64,000 nucleotides of DNA from Sipunculus nudus (taxonomy: Eukaryota > Annelida > Sipuncula > Golfingiida > Sipunculidae): contig CM049318.1 in assembly GCA_026874595.1 (NCBI GenBank), positions 29,412,956-29,476,955 on the forward strand, written 5' to 3'. Under the pieces are notes generated by a model. It was given only the letters and a program-made list of their open reading frames with translations, was not told the origin of the DNA and made no database searches. The position numbers and the translations under genes were made by a program. Position 1 is the stretch's first letter. Every line of letters starts with the position of its first letter. Below are positions 37,920 through 54,504 of this stretch, in pieces.

Positions 37920-40900
37920 AGCTCAGCTGACTATAAGTCATCTGAGCTATAGTAGTGGTCCATTGTCCGTCGTCCGTCCGTCTGTCTTGCCGTCCGTCTG
38001 TCCGTCCGGATGTGCGTCCGTAAGACTGGCACGTTTCGACACCGTTGGACCTACGAATCTGAAATTCGGCATACTGTTAGATGTCCCAAAAATCTCCTAC
38101 CATGCCGAAAATTGGGTCAATAGGACTTCGTTCCTTCGAGATATTAAGGAAAAACCTCAATTTTTTATTAGAAATCTATTTTCACACTTCGGGACTGCCT
38201 AATATCAAAACCACTCATCTGGTTTTCTTCATCTTTTTCATAAATATTCCTCTATACAGTTCCTATGTACATGCCAGATATTAAGTCAGTATTATATAAT
38301 TTAATAAAGTTATGGGCCCAAGCATAATGGACTTTGTAAAAAAATCAGGAAGTTATTTGGTCACTTAAGACCAAAAGTGTTAAAGGTAGGGACTTTTTTC
38401 CAGTAATACAACTTTAATTAATCAAAATTTAATTGTATAACAAAAATTAGATCAAAATCTGTTAAAATTTTTTAAATATTGGCAAAAATATAAAATTGGT
38501 ACCTTAAATTTTGCCCAACTTTGGCCAAAGCACGTTTTTTTCCTGTAAGTACTGTGGATTTAATTTTCATAGCATGTATACACAAGGATTTAATCTGTTA
38601 AAATCGGAAATTTGAAAATAAAAGCTGGAAAATTAGGCTAGTTATTGAATTTTTTTTGGAGGCTCTTGTTGTATTCCCTTACATTGTCAAGCAGTCCACA
38701 TTGATAACTGTAGGTCATTCAGTGCACATCTCTATGCTCCCCAAGCTGTTGGCATAATTTTATATGTCCCTAAAATCTCCTACCATACCGGAAATTGGGT
38801 CATTAGGACTTCGTTCCTTCGAGATATTAAGGAAAAAACTCCGTTTTCCATAAAAAAAAGCCATTGTTACACTTCAAGGCTGCCTAATATCAAAACCACT
38901 GATCTGTTTTTGATCGTATTAAGTATTCACATTCTTTGATACATTTTCTATGAACATACCAAAAATAAGGTCAGTATTGGGTATTATTTTGAAGTTATGG
39001 GCCAAAACATAATGCAATTTTTTAAAAAATCAGGAAATACATTTACTCACCTAACATGAATATTGCTGAACCTAGAGACTTTTTTTTCAGGAATATAACT
39101 TTATATAATCAAGATTCAATTGTTTACCCAAAATGAGATTTGAATTTTGCAAATTTTTTCAACTTATTAGCATAAATAAAAAATCAATACCTTAAATTTT
39201 GTCCAACTTTGGCAGTGTTGATTTAATTTTCACAGCATATATACATAAGGATTTAATCTTTTAAAACCTGAAATTTCAAAGAAATTGATTGGAAAGAATA
39301 GCTTTTATTCATGTTTTCATACACCATGTCAAGTGTTGTTTACATCTAGCCCACCTAGTAGTACGGCCTTCACTTGCATTATGTAACACACCCCAGGCAG
39401 CTTGCCTTGGGTCAGCTTGGTCACTACCAGCAGGCTTCCTCTCTGCCCTGCACTCCCCCCCCCAGATGGTGCATAAACTAGATGAATGTTATTATTTTCT
39501 GTATATGATTCATTCTTATTCTAGGCTATGCTACATTTTAGATTTTGTATTGTACCACCAGGGTTACAATGATTAAAGTGTACATTTAATTGTGTCCACA
39601 AAGTGGAGTATTGCTATGAAACTGTGGATGTTCATGAGATAAGTAATTCCTTACTTCAGAAGAGTAAAAACTTCACCAGGTGTAAAATTGACTATTAATT
39701 CCAGTAATAAATTAAAACTGGGATAATAATTAGCACAATGATATTGTTTGTCTGTCATTCAACCAACAGTGTGTATACTTTATTTGAAAAGATGTTTTAT
39801 TTTATCAAATTTACTGAATCTTTTATTCTATTTTGGTGAATAAAATTAAGCATGTACTGAAAACTCCAATGTGCAAAACTTTTTAATAGTGATTCAAGGA
39901 ATATTCATGTTGTGGCATTATTTTCGTTTAAATTCAGTTTAAACATTTATGATTTAAAAATAATAAAATATATGTGTATGCATAATATGACCTAATATGA
40001 GCTACACTCTGGATATATGATGATTGCAACTATTGCAACAATTCTAATATTTTAACTAATAGTTTCAGTTTTTTACTCTGTATATATAATGATTGCAACT
40101 TTTGCAACAATTCTAATATTTTAACTTATATTTTCAGGTGTTTTTATTAAATATTTATAAAACCTGTAAATAAAAAAATGATTCAAATAAAAACTTCTTA
40201 ATGGAAAAAGTGGATATGCATAAAAAAATAGGATTATATATAAACTTAAATGCATTATTCCCTTGAAAGTGAAATAAAGGTATTGTTCCATTCTGTCCAC
40301 TTGCCTGTCCATCTGTAAATTTTCATATGCATCACAGTATCTCAAAACTTTTACTGTTTTTCTTTATGACAGTCTTGTCAGAGTATTAGTTTGCAATCAT
40401 ATATTTAGAACCTTATTATAACCAAGTAGGAGGGCCTCTTTCCTCTTAGCTTTTCATATTCTTATATAAATGAAAAACATTACAATAGAATATTTCTACA
40501 TCCATCTTCGTGCTGCCCTCACTTTTCCCTTCTCCGAACCCCATCCCAAAGTCAGCCTCAGTAAGCAAGAACAAGATGAATCAGATATATTCATACTTTA
40601 ATATTTTGTATAACTATTCGTCCATAGGTACCTATGTACATGCCAGAAATTATGTCAATATTGTGTAATATGTAGACATAGTGGGCATCACAATAATGTA
40701 CCTTGTCAAGACTAAAGAGATATTGTGTCATACAGTCACAAATTCATTAATCACTTCATCAGCATTGTTAATCATAACATCATATCTGTCAAATTGAAAG
40801 CTTGCAGACTACCATACACTTTAGATCCTTCAACAAATAGCCTTATCATCATTCTACTACTGCTTATTACTGCTGTCATTGCATTCATATTTGCTCAAAT

Positions 40901-41128
40901 ATATCACAATTTTCAACCCCTCCTAAATAAATAAAAAATAAACCACTATATTTGACTCTATTAATCCATCAGTCAGGTTATTTCATTTATCATTTACTCA
41001 CATATTACATTACATTCCTTTATAATAGCCCAACATGTCCATGATATTCATAAGCTTTATCGACTCGATATAGTATCACAGTGGAGAAACACGATCAGCT
41101 GAGCGCCGTGACCCATTTGTCCCTTGTT
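37920..41128 (+). repeat. Palindrome-ended interspersed repeat, copy D (~3.2 kb)
   Basis: Left end AGCTCAGCTGACTATAAGTC...TGAGCTATAG followed by a long GTCCGTCCGTCTGTCC tract; right end GAGCGCCGTGACCCATTTGTCCCTTGTT (to 41128). The interior differs from copy A: it contains a duplicated block of about 680 bp (CTCCTACCATGCCGAAAATT at about 38095 and CTCCTACCATACCGGAAATT at about 38779, each followed by GGACTTCGTTCCTTCGAGAT). No coding domain. Confidence 0.8.
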
Positions 41129-42139
41129 TTCTATTGTATTATCCGAAAAAGGAGCGTGAGGGAATATACTAGTACTAAACTCGGATGCATTTATGTTGAC
41201 TATAATGTCTAGATGGTAAATAAAAGACACACTTGTGATGTTAACTTGACACTTGACACTCTTAATGTAGTTATATAATAAGTTGTGATGAAAGAATATT
41301 AATTATTATGAGTGTGTTCAGCACTTCCTTTTGTTTCTTGTATAAAAATGCTTCTCGTATATCAATAAGTCATCGAGCAGATATGGTACCAAAAATCAGT
41401 TTAAGGCACTTCTAACAATATCGAAAAATTGTATCGGATACGCAATGTGCAAATTTCCGTAATGGGATAAACCGATATATATATATCGAAAACATTGCAC
41501 AATCCTACCAGTGTGTTGTTAAGTGTAATCCTTACTTTGTAAGCAGCAAGCTTGCCAAATCACTCTGAAAGAGTCACTCTTTTTTTAGGATTTCCTGAAA
41601 TGACACTCATTACTATTTTTTGTTCTTTTTTTCAGCAGCACTCTTTACCCCCTCTTTTTTCAGTGAAAGAATTCTGATAAATACAGTCTCTCTCCTGCTT
41701 TAACAATCCAGTTAGAACAAGAATAGAACATTTCACAATTTTGTGAATTTAACTATATGCAGGGGGATGTGGTAGTGGTGGGCCGATCATCGATTTTTTT
41801 TTTAGTCGGTTTGCTGCAACTTGCAAGCGCACGATTACGAAAGGCAACTATCGATTACATCTTACTCATGATTGTTTTTACCAGAATGTCTTCAAGTTAT
41901 AGGCAAAAATTACTCTTCCATTTTTACAACATTCCGCGTTTCATAAAATGAGTTTGTGTTCCCAAATAACCTCCGTATATAACTGAGTATGACACGGTAG
42001 ATGAGAGAACGGAGGATTTATTAAACCTATGTGAACTGGCAGGGAGCTGCAGAATTAGCGGAGAGTTTTTTAACGAGATGTTCATTGCAAAATATGGGCG
42101 GTATGGAGTTAAAATGCTCCATAATGCTCCAGGTCTATA

Positions 42140-42201
<62 letters not shown>

Positions 42202-43364
42202 AATTTTGCAAGATTCTCTTAGAAATAATCCCCTCAACTGATGTCAGGTGCCGCTGCCGCATGAGTTATTATATTTTTAGCTTTCAATTACTTATTTTTT
42301 AATTTTCACCAAAAATAATATGGACCTGTAATTTTTCTGGCAGGCCTGTGAAACCAGTATACATGTCGGCAGTCATCATAATTGCTTTAAAATGAAAGTC
42401 CTGCATGGTAGTGAAGTTAAAATGATAACCGGGAGTATTCATGAGGGCCAGCAAGTAGATGTCCTGGACTGTGGTTTAATTGATTACTATAATTAATTAA
42501 AATGAAACTTTAAATGGCATATCTCAGTGATAAAAGGAAAATATAAAAAAAGCAAAAACTTCTTTTCGTAAGGTAGAATTACTAAGACATGCGGGCAGGG
42601 TTAAGAGAGTACAGTTTCACAGATAATTGCACATTTCTTTATATTTGTCAAAACTGATTAATAATCGATCATTGATCGGTCTGCCCAAACCGATGATCGA
42701 TTATGAAAAAGGAACGGACTCCAACCACTAGGATGTGGCCATGTACATGTTTCTGACTTTAGGGAATTCATGATGTTGCATTGAAATATACTAAAATAAA
42801 TATACTTGTGGTATTTGAAGCTCATCTTTAATAGTCTGTGATAAAAAATGGGGAATTGATTATTACTAATTTTACTCCTTATTTCAAAGAAGTCTACTCT
42901 TATTTTCCGGAGCACCTAGTATAGGCTTATTCTCTTTTTATTCCGGTCATTTACCTTTGCAGGCCTGAAACAGGCTTGACCTATAAATACGCGATAAGAA
43001 TGCGGGTTTGGTTAAGGGTTCGCTATTTTTTACAAGAAAATAGCACCTTTTCGAAGAATATAGGCTGCATACATCCAGTGAAACTATTCAGACATAACCG
43101 AGTCCATAACAAGCATGTTCTACGTGTGGCTGATATCAGAAGTATAACAGTGCGTGTCCATTAATAAGAACATTTAAAACGTCTATACAGTTACCAAGGT
43201 GATTCTGCATATCAAGAAACGAATACTAAACATTATGTTATAGCGTTGTTTATTTTTGTTGGCCTACATTAAAAATGATAAATTATTCCACGTGACTCAG
43301 ACCATGATATATAGCAAGCAGGACCGGAAACATTTCGTCTGAAAAAAAATTTCCCTTTCTCGGC
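41129..43364. other. Gene-free stretch with AT microsatellite
   Basis: No gene recognised. A GATCGAT-rich inverted pair occurs at about 41785 (CCGATCATCGATT) and 42663-42700 (AATCGATC..TCGGT). AT microsatellite at 42143-42198. Confidence 0.4.
42143..42198. repeat. (AT)n microsatellite
   Basis: AT run of about 28 units. Confidence 0.95.
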
Positions 43365-43475
43365 CTGCATGGACAGTCAAGGGGTTAAACGCTCTCCTCT
43401 CTCTGCTGGCGACCATGGTTCGATCCCCGGCGTACCTATGCATGAGAGTGGGTAGTAGTTAAAATATGAAAACTA
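43365..43475 (+). mobile_element. tRNA-derived SINE fragment 1
   Basis: The block GGACAGTCAAGGGGTTAAAC followed by GCTCTCCTCTC and GGCGACCATGGTTCGATCCC has the spacing of pol III A and B boxes. The B box GGTTCGATCCC is at 43417-43427. The tail GCATGAGAGTGGGTAGTAGT follows. No complete tRNA cloverleaf, so a SINE rather than a tRNA gene. Confidence 0.6.
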
Positions 43476-43720
43476 CTGGTTGATTGTACAAAATTTTCGT
43501 TTTTACCATTAAGGGCGCAATCAATTAAACAGTACATGGGAATTAATGTTCCAGATTGCTGCGTCACTGTGGTTTTTAAGAGGGCTTTCTGAATATTTAT
43601 TGCATTGTGAGTGCACACGCCGGTTCAGATTACAGGACAGATATTTATGTGACGCAAGGTGGGAGACCACAACAACTATTTTTTTTTTATATCTGGAGTC
43701 TCTATCTACAATGTACATCA

Positions 43721-43900
43721 TACCGGCTTCAGTGGCTCAGGGCCGGGAAGAGCACAGGACTCAAACTCAAAGCCGGAGATCGTGAGTTCGAATTTCAGCC
43801 GAGGCATTGAGATTTTTCACGGTCGGTCCCAACTCAGGGTGAGCGCTCTGCAGGCTTAATAGGGAGGTAATGCTGCTAAAAAACTATTTAAAATATGGTG
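43721..43900 (+). mobile_element. tRNA-derived SINE fragment 2
   Basis: A-box-like TGGCTCAGGGCCGGGAAGAGC (43733-43753, two bases off the consensus) and B-box-like GAGTTCGAATTTC (43783-43795), then CAGCCGAGGCATTGAGATTT and a body with GGTCGGTCCCAACTCAGGGTGAG. The head-body arrangement is that of metazoan tRNA-headed SINEs common in molluscs. Right boundary approximate. Confidence 0.65.
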
Positions 43901-47502
<3,602 letters not shown>

Positions 47503-47569
47503 AGTGGATCCAGGGGAGGGATCCAGGGGGTCCGGATCCCCCCTTATTTAGCTGCTGCAACCTTATTTT

Positions 47570-49982
47570 GCTCAGCTGACTTTCAGTCATGCTGGGCTAT
47601 TGCGATGGGTCTTTCTCCGTCGTCCTTCCGTCTGTCCGCCCGGCCGTCCGGCCGGCCGTTAGCAGGGCACAAATCGTAACCGTAGGGGCTAGGGTCATGA
47701 ACCCTATGCAGTCTTAGAGGTTCTAAAAAAATCTCATTGCAAACCTGAAATTAGGTCACTGCGACCTATATTCCCGAAGTTATGGGGTGTGTTTGCACCC
47801 CCCAGAAATAATTCTTTTAGCCAAAATTTTCATCCCAAACCTTCTATCTTTCACATACAGCTGACCTACCAACAGGGGAAGAACCATAATTATTTTGAGG
47901 TCAAAGGTCAAGGTCACAAAACCAACTTCTTTAAAAAGCCTGTGGATGCATTTTAAGCCAAACCTTTCATCCCAATTCTTTGATCTTTCACATATAGCTC
48001 ACCTACTAAGAGGGAGAAGAATCCTATAGATGTTGAGGTCACAAGGTCAAAGGTCAGGGTCACTGGATCCACTTCTTTGAAAAGGTTGTAGACACATTTC
48101 AAGCTAGACCTTTCATTCACAACCTTTCAGCACTGATATCGCTTCTCTGCCAACAGGGGAAAAGACCTGTTGATTTTGAGGTCAAAGGTCAAGTTAACAG
48201 CACCCTCTTCTTGCGTGGAGTCATTTTCAGGCAAACTTATTAATCTATACTTTTCATCTGTCATGTATGGCTTACCTACCAATAGTGGAAGAAGCCTATT
48301 GATGTTGAGTTCAAAAGGTCAAAGGTCAATGTCACAATATTGTTCTAAATGCTTGTGAACATATTTCAAGTGAAACTGTTCAACCAAAACCTTCAGTCTT
48401 TCACATATGCCACATCTATGCTTCACTGAATGTGATTCAAAGTTCATATTTATGGGTCTTTTTGCATAAGAAATAACAAATTGATTTTGAGGTCAGCTGG
48501 TCAGGAGGTTAAAGGTTGCAGGTCAAAGTTATTCACTCATTGGTTGCCAAGTAATTACACCCGGCCAAAAGTAAGTGGTCAGTAGTTACCAATCATTTAG
48601 AAAGAATCCAGTTGATATGTGGGCAAAAGGCCAAGGTCATAGGTCAGGTCAGCTTATTTTGTAGACCATCTCTATTTTTCTTGTATATATAAGCTTGCAC
48701 TCCAGCTGGTACATCTCACCCTGTGGCTGTAATTGTGAGTGACACTGGTGACATATGACTCCCTTTTGTCTCGGGCTTTTAAGTCTGAGTGATAAGTACC
48801 TCGTTACTGCATAACAAAACACTGTTGTTGGAATACTTCAGCCAGGCATTAACACTATGAGAGTAAAGTATTAAGGTTTAGCTATTGATTTATAAAATGA
48901 TGGGAATATTTTGCAGTTTATTTTATGGAATCATAGCAATAACCTTAGTTTCCTAGATATCTGAATATTTTTATATAAATCACCACATATAAAAGCAAGT
49001 GTTTGTACTCATAATATGTGGATGTGTACTTGATTTAGGATGGCTTTATTTTATTACAAGACTCTTAGTCATGCTTTCTGCATTTCTTTTCTTTCAGGTT
49101 TTGCAGTTTACCAACCCTGCTGACCCCATAGAAAAGCAGAGTGATAATAAAAAATATTGGACCTACACTTTTACATTTTGCATATCTATAAATCTGATAT
49201 GAGCGCCTGAACATGCCTTTTGAATTGTTTTGGACAATCATTACTGTAACATCATTTGGAGAATTTGCCCCAAGTTTGGTCTCTTATTGGAGGATGTGTG
49301 ATATCAAATGTCAGACTTGTCAGAAATCCATTATGTCTGCCAGTTAGCCACCTTAAAAATCCTTTTTTCAGTGCAGTTTCAGTAATTTTCCTTCAATGTT
49401 TGATCCGCTTTAGAGAATGGTTGTTGTCTGATTTCAGACCTGTCAGAAGTCCAAAATGGCCACCAGGCAACCATCTTTAAATTCCATTTGATCAAATTAT
49501 CTCAAGAACTGTTAAAATGAAGGCAGTCGGACGTATATTAATGTAATCTTGCAAAGGATAGGGTGAAATATTTCTTAATAAATATTATCATCATATATGA
49601 AAGTGCAGTACAGTTGGCTTGTATTGAATAAAATTCATACAGAAGCACCTGTTTCTCAATAATTCTTGCTTGACTTTCCTTGATTTTTTGCTATATATTT
49701 TGATCTTATATTTGCCCTTTGTGGTGTTCCCTTTGAGACTGACAGGTATCAAGTAAGCATTGGGAATATTTCTGGATACCTTAACAATCATACATTTTCC
49801 TCAGACCATCAAATCACTGTGTTTTAACCAGACATAGGTGATATATATTTCTGTTGTCGTAGAAAATTTCAACAAATTGGCAAATTGGTTCTTCAAAATT
49901 GGACTGGAAGTTGTGAATCTCAGCCCATGATGTCGCAGGTCATGCTTGGCAGCTGAGCGTCATTACCCATGGGTCACTTGTT
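47570..49982 (+). repeat. Palindrome-ended interspersed repeat, copy E, with DR1-like motifs
   Basis: Left end GCTCAGCTGACTTTCAGTCA with a CGTCGTCCTTCCGTCTGTCC tract and AGCAGGGCACAAATCGTAACC; right end CAGCTGAGCGTCATTACCCA-TGGGTCACTTGTT (to 49982). The interior has four recurrences of the phrase CTTTCACATA...TACC..ACAGGGG..AGAA followed by a GAGGTCAAAGGTCA-type block. Confidence 0.78.
47898..48328 (+). promoter_or_regulatory. Four perfect DR1 (AGGTCA-A-AGGTCA) motifs in a repeat
   Basis: AGGTCAAAGGTCA occurs at 47898-47910 (with a third half-site, AGGTCA, at 47911-47916), 48044-48056, 48179-48191 and 48316-48328. This is the consensus binding site of RXR/HNF4/COUP-type nuclear receptors. 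It is part of the repeat unit, so function is unproven. Confidence 0.5.
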
Positions 49983-51897
49983 TAAGGGTTTCATACCAAA
50001 TTTTCTGGCATGGACCCCCAATTTCCGGACTTGGGGACCTTATTTCAGGGTTTTCATTAGTCCTCGTGGGTTGAACCCCTCCTTTTCCTTAATCCTGGGA
50101 GAGAGAGAAGACTTGTACCCCTTTTGCATGGGGGAGAGTGTGGCACATGCATCCTCTACCAAACTCCGGGAAAATGTTTGATATATAAGGTAAAATTGGG
50201 GAATGTTAGGGTACTTTCTTTGGTATGTATGCTGTTACACAAATGCCCTACCCCTAGTATTACCGGGGGAACACCCTATGACATCATGGCTACCAGGGGA
50301 GATTCCTTTGGTATCAATGCTACCAGATGCAGATCTCTGGGGTTGACCAATGACCACAGAGCTGGCGATGCAGGGATGAAATGACTGATACATGAGCCAT
50401 GTACCAGCCCAGCCCTGTCTGTTAGGCCCGTGACTCGTGAAAACTGCAGATGTGCGTGTGTCTGTCCCACAGGGCTTTGAGCCCATCTTGTCCATCTTAG
50501 CAGAAGCTGAGATTATAGGGACCAGGGAAACCTGGACAGCCACATTCTGGTACGTATTTATATATAATTGTTATGTAATATCAGCCAGGGTATGATTCTT
50601 GTGTACCGGTAATCATGTAGTTTCTTTCGTAATAAATTCTTGTGGCCACTAATTGACTTTTATCTGCCTTAGTTCATATCGTCCGTTCTATGCATGGAGG
50701 AGTATTTGTAAATTCAGCCACGCTACCCAAACTAATTAATTACAAAAGCCCCATCCCTGTAATACTGTTTAATCAGAATTAGGGGTGGGGCACATTTTTG
50801 TTTCAATGCATAATGAATTTCCTCTCCTAAAAGCACTGATATATCATTATCTTTGAAAAGTCTATCATTACACTAATATGCCCCCCGCATGTATCAAAAT
50901 GCACACTTTTACACTATCCTAAACATCTTTATTACTGTTCTGCTCAGTCAAGGATCCTCGTTCTGTCTGTTGATTTTCAACTTTTCTTGTAAACTTTACG
51001 TTAATATAAACTAATCATATGAGAATCACAAATTAATCTTCACCAAATCTATACAAAAATTTACTTCCTATACTTAATTTACTTATTTTATTTACATATC
51101 TTTACATTTGTAAAAACTGGAACTAAAGGCATTTATTTTTATTTTTACTGCATTCAGCTAAAGAGATTTTATCATCCACTTTGTCAGCAAAGACATACAT
51201 AAATCGCAAGTAGTGTCGGTGTTTTTATAACCAGCTAAGCACACCATTTCAGAAGTCACCATGACCATTTAAACGTCAATATATAGAACACAACGTCGAG
51301 GGCAAAATCCAGGCCTCAAGTGAGGCGAGTATGTGGCTTATACATATACACACCGGGGCTCGTGCACCCGTATATGTGTCAACTAGCTTTTATGGAATCG
51401 GTACACTGAGTGTTGTTGTATAGTTTGTTGTACAGCGAGCGACTCGGAGCACGTGGAACGTCACGCGGGGCGCTGTACGGGGTGACGAAATCAGCGGTTA
51501 CATTTACTGCATTAATTAATGCAAGTCATTCCACCAACGATCCAATCACATCATTACAGTGTATTTTATGTCTTAACCACCTGTATTTCTATATGGAATG
51601 TTTCCTTAGGACAAAGAGTGCTTCAGGTTACGGTAAGTGTCTGTTTATGTTTAAATGACTTACATCAATTGATGTATATATGCCCTCATTAATATTTGGG
51701 AGCTTGTTTTACTGACACCAAAATATGATCCGGTGCAGCAGCGTTTTTTATATTTCCATCCATCGATTATAGTAAAAAATGATCATTGAAGTAGGTATGG
51801 TGGAACACAAAAATATGAAGCATCATGTTCAGGCAATTATCAGTGGTAATAATTCAAATATTGTTAGTGGAAAGAATATGTAGGCACTTTTTTGGAA
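49983..51897. other. Gene-free stretch; unassigned GC-richer block 50240-50545
   Basis: No gene recognised. The block at 50240-50545 has clearly higher GC than its surroundings and open frames on both strands (102 codons on the minus strand, 50235-50543), with the internally repeated phrase CTACC(A)GGGGGA / CTACCAGGGGAGATTCC. No known domain. Confidence 0.4.
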
Positions 51898-53487
51898 CAC
51901 TCTAAATTCCCCTTGTGTTAAAAATAACACAAACTTGTGTTCCTCAAACACAAGTGCTTGTGTCTTATATGAATAGCGCAAACCTGTGTTAAAACAACAC
52001 AAGAACTTGTGTCAAATCCAGTTTGGGTTAAATATAACATATAAGTCTCTTGTGTAAAAATATAACATACTAGTATTCTTGTGTTAAATTAACACAAGAT
52101 ACTTGTGTTAAAGGAAACACAATCTTGTGTTATAATAACACAATCTAGATGTATTAAAGGTAAAACAATCGTGTGTTAAATTAACAAAATATACTATTGT
52201 TAAAGGCAAAACAAATTTGTGTTAGATGTTACATATTTTTGTGTTAAATTAACACGAGATATTTTGTTATTCGTAACACATTATTGTGTTATATTTAACA
52301 CAAGTAACTTGTATTTTTTTTTACAAAAGGTTTACTTTATTATAGGGCACAATTGGTATCTACCTTACATAACCATACACCATGTGCATCAGCATCATAC
52401 AATAGAAAATAAAAAATGTTGTTCATAAGTGAGTTTATTGTGTTAAGAATTAAGTACAACACATATGTTACAGACCTTGATTTCCTGCAACAAATATCAA
52501 TAGACACATTTTGGAATTTATGATTACCTTTTATGAAATATAAAGTGACACACTGAACGAATCTGAGTTTTGACCATGAGTAATTTAGTGTATGTATATA
52601 TATATATATATATATATACCCCCTGACACGTAATTGTCTACAGGTGACAATCTCCGCTGATATGTTCAGTAAACAAAATAAAATCAGTGACTTAATGGTA
52701 ACTTTTAAAGTTATAGCATGGAAGAAAACCAGTTACAGTTTGGTATTTTAGGATTTTTTTGCAAATGAAAATGTAAGTGAAAGTACTACCTGTTGGTCTA
52801 ATGCAAATAACGCTGCTATTTATCAGTGTCTAGGTAACAATTAAATCTGCAGTACAAAGAAAATAAAAGAAATTATGGATCTCATTAAATGGATAAATAT
52901 ATCAACATGCTTTTCACCAGAAACTATGTATTTTTCAATAAGAAATAGGTATGAAAGACCGCCCAGAATGGATCGAAGTAAAATTTCACAATGTCAGTCA
53001 CATCATTAAATAATTGAAATAATTTTAAACATATAAATATACGTCTAGTGCATAATATACATCTTATGTGCCATCTGAGCGATATTGAGAGGATATCGGC
53101 ACGTAAGACTAAAATCATGTTGCTCAATTAGATATTTTTTTACAATTTAGAAGATTCAGTGGCGACCAATGTGCTAAGGTCAAATTAGCCCCTCCGACTA
53201 ACTCCGCTTGTCCAGTAGCCGAGTTCTTCATTCCTACCTCTGATGTCGAACAACTTAGTCGACCAAGATTTTGACTAACCGCTAGACAAAATTGTTTCAG
53301 TGTTATAATATTGATACGGATTATTTGGGTAAGACCCGAAAGGGACTATTGTGACCACGCAAGGCCTTGTGTCATGCACTCAATGACCTATAATTAATAC
53401 AAGTTTGTATTAACACAACACAAGCTTGTGTTATATGTCTTTAACACAAGATCTTGTGTTACCCTGTAACACAAAGGGATTTACAAC
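51898..53487. mobile_element. DNA-transposon-like element with arrays of AACACAAG/CTTGTGTT palindromes
   Basis: Left edge CTAAATTCCCCTTGTGTTA, right edge TAACACAAAGGGATTTAC, imperfectly inverted. The left about 400 bp (51910-52315) hold more than 15 occurrences of TTGTGTTA or its reverse complement TAACACAA, many as back-to-back palindromes such as TTGTGTTAAATTAACACAAG. The right 80 bp (53400-53476) hold six more. The 1.1-kb middle has no coding domain. Dense subterminal repeats of this kind suggest transposase-binding arrays of a non-autonomous element. Confidence 0.6.
52591..52618. repeat. (TA)n microsatellite
   Basis: TA run of about 14 units in the middle of the 51898-53487 element. Confidence 0.9.
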
Positions 53488-54470
53488 CTACGTGAAACTT
53501 TAAAAGGAAGAAATCTGGAAATTTCAGATTCGTGAATGTGAAGCCTACCATAAACAATTTATGTCATGTTGTAGCCATTGGCCAAGACGTAATTATGGAA
53601 GTAATGGAAGTATTTTATTATACAGAAAAAAATTGCAAACAATTGGTCGGTAAAAAAATTTCTCAACATTCTCTATATACAAGGGGGAAAAGAGTATGAA
53701 CGGTTAGGGCAAAGAGAAAAAGTGTCCACCGCTGAAAACATTTGTTCGAGGCTAAAAAAAGGCATTTCTTCTAGAGGTTCTATATGGAGAAGCTAGTTAA
53801 GTTATGGATTCCGAAGAAAAGACAGCAACACATCAATAAAAAGAAAGAAGGTAGAGTTGAACAATACAAGTGACAGGTCATTTAATATTTTATAAATGAA
53901 GACAGCTAGGTGAAGAAAAATATGGAACTCTAGAAAACTGCACAGATACCTCAGATCTTAATACAACAACATGAATATCTTGGGAGAGGAAAGGTTTTAT
54001 AATACAAATTCAAATTTCAAGCTAGAATATATATACAACATGCACGCGTGCACATGATAAATATGCTAACGAACTATAGACCATCATGCGTGCTGAAAGT
54101 GATTTAGGAATGCAGCTAACCCCGAAGTCTAGTAACTCTAGTTCATGAATATACATACCACAACACTATCTTATCATTGTATTACCGCACTCGGTCCGTA
54201 TTCCTGTTCACTTATATAAGCAGCGTGTCTCCATGTATAGCCCTATGTTAATTGTTGGTCAGTGCCGTCGCCATTTATTGCTGTGTCACGCTTTGGGGTT
54301 ATATGTGAACATATATATATACCTAATCCTCAGACAGACTAAGATTGCCTTCCGGAAGTATCTTTCCGGAGATACTATATAGCTACTGAGAGGTTATAAA
54401 ACAGGTGACACGGCTACTGTAGATGTAAGTAAACTTGGTTTACTGTCAAAAAATTATTATCTCCACACAC

Positions 54471-54504
<34 letters not shown>

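Noticed and set aside
39289-39576. 95-codon plus-strand frame in copy D of the repeat
   Set aside because: No recognisable domain, inside a non-coding repeat, and composition follows the surrounding repeat.
43365-43475. Functional tRNA gene
   Set aside because: B-box-like and A-box-like strings are present but no acceptor or anticodon stems can be paired; SINE is the better call.
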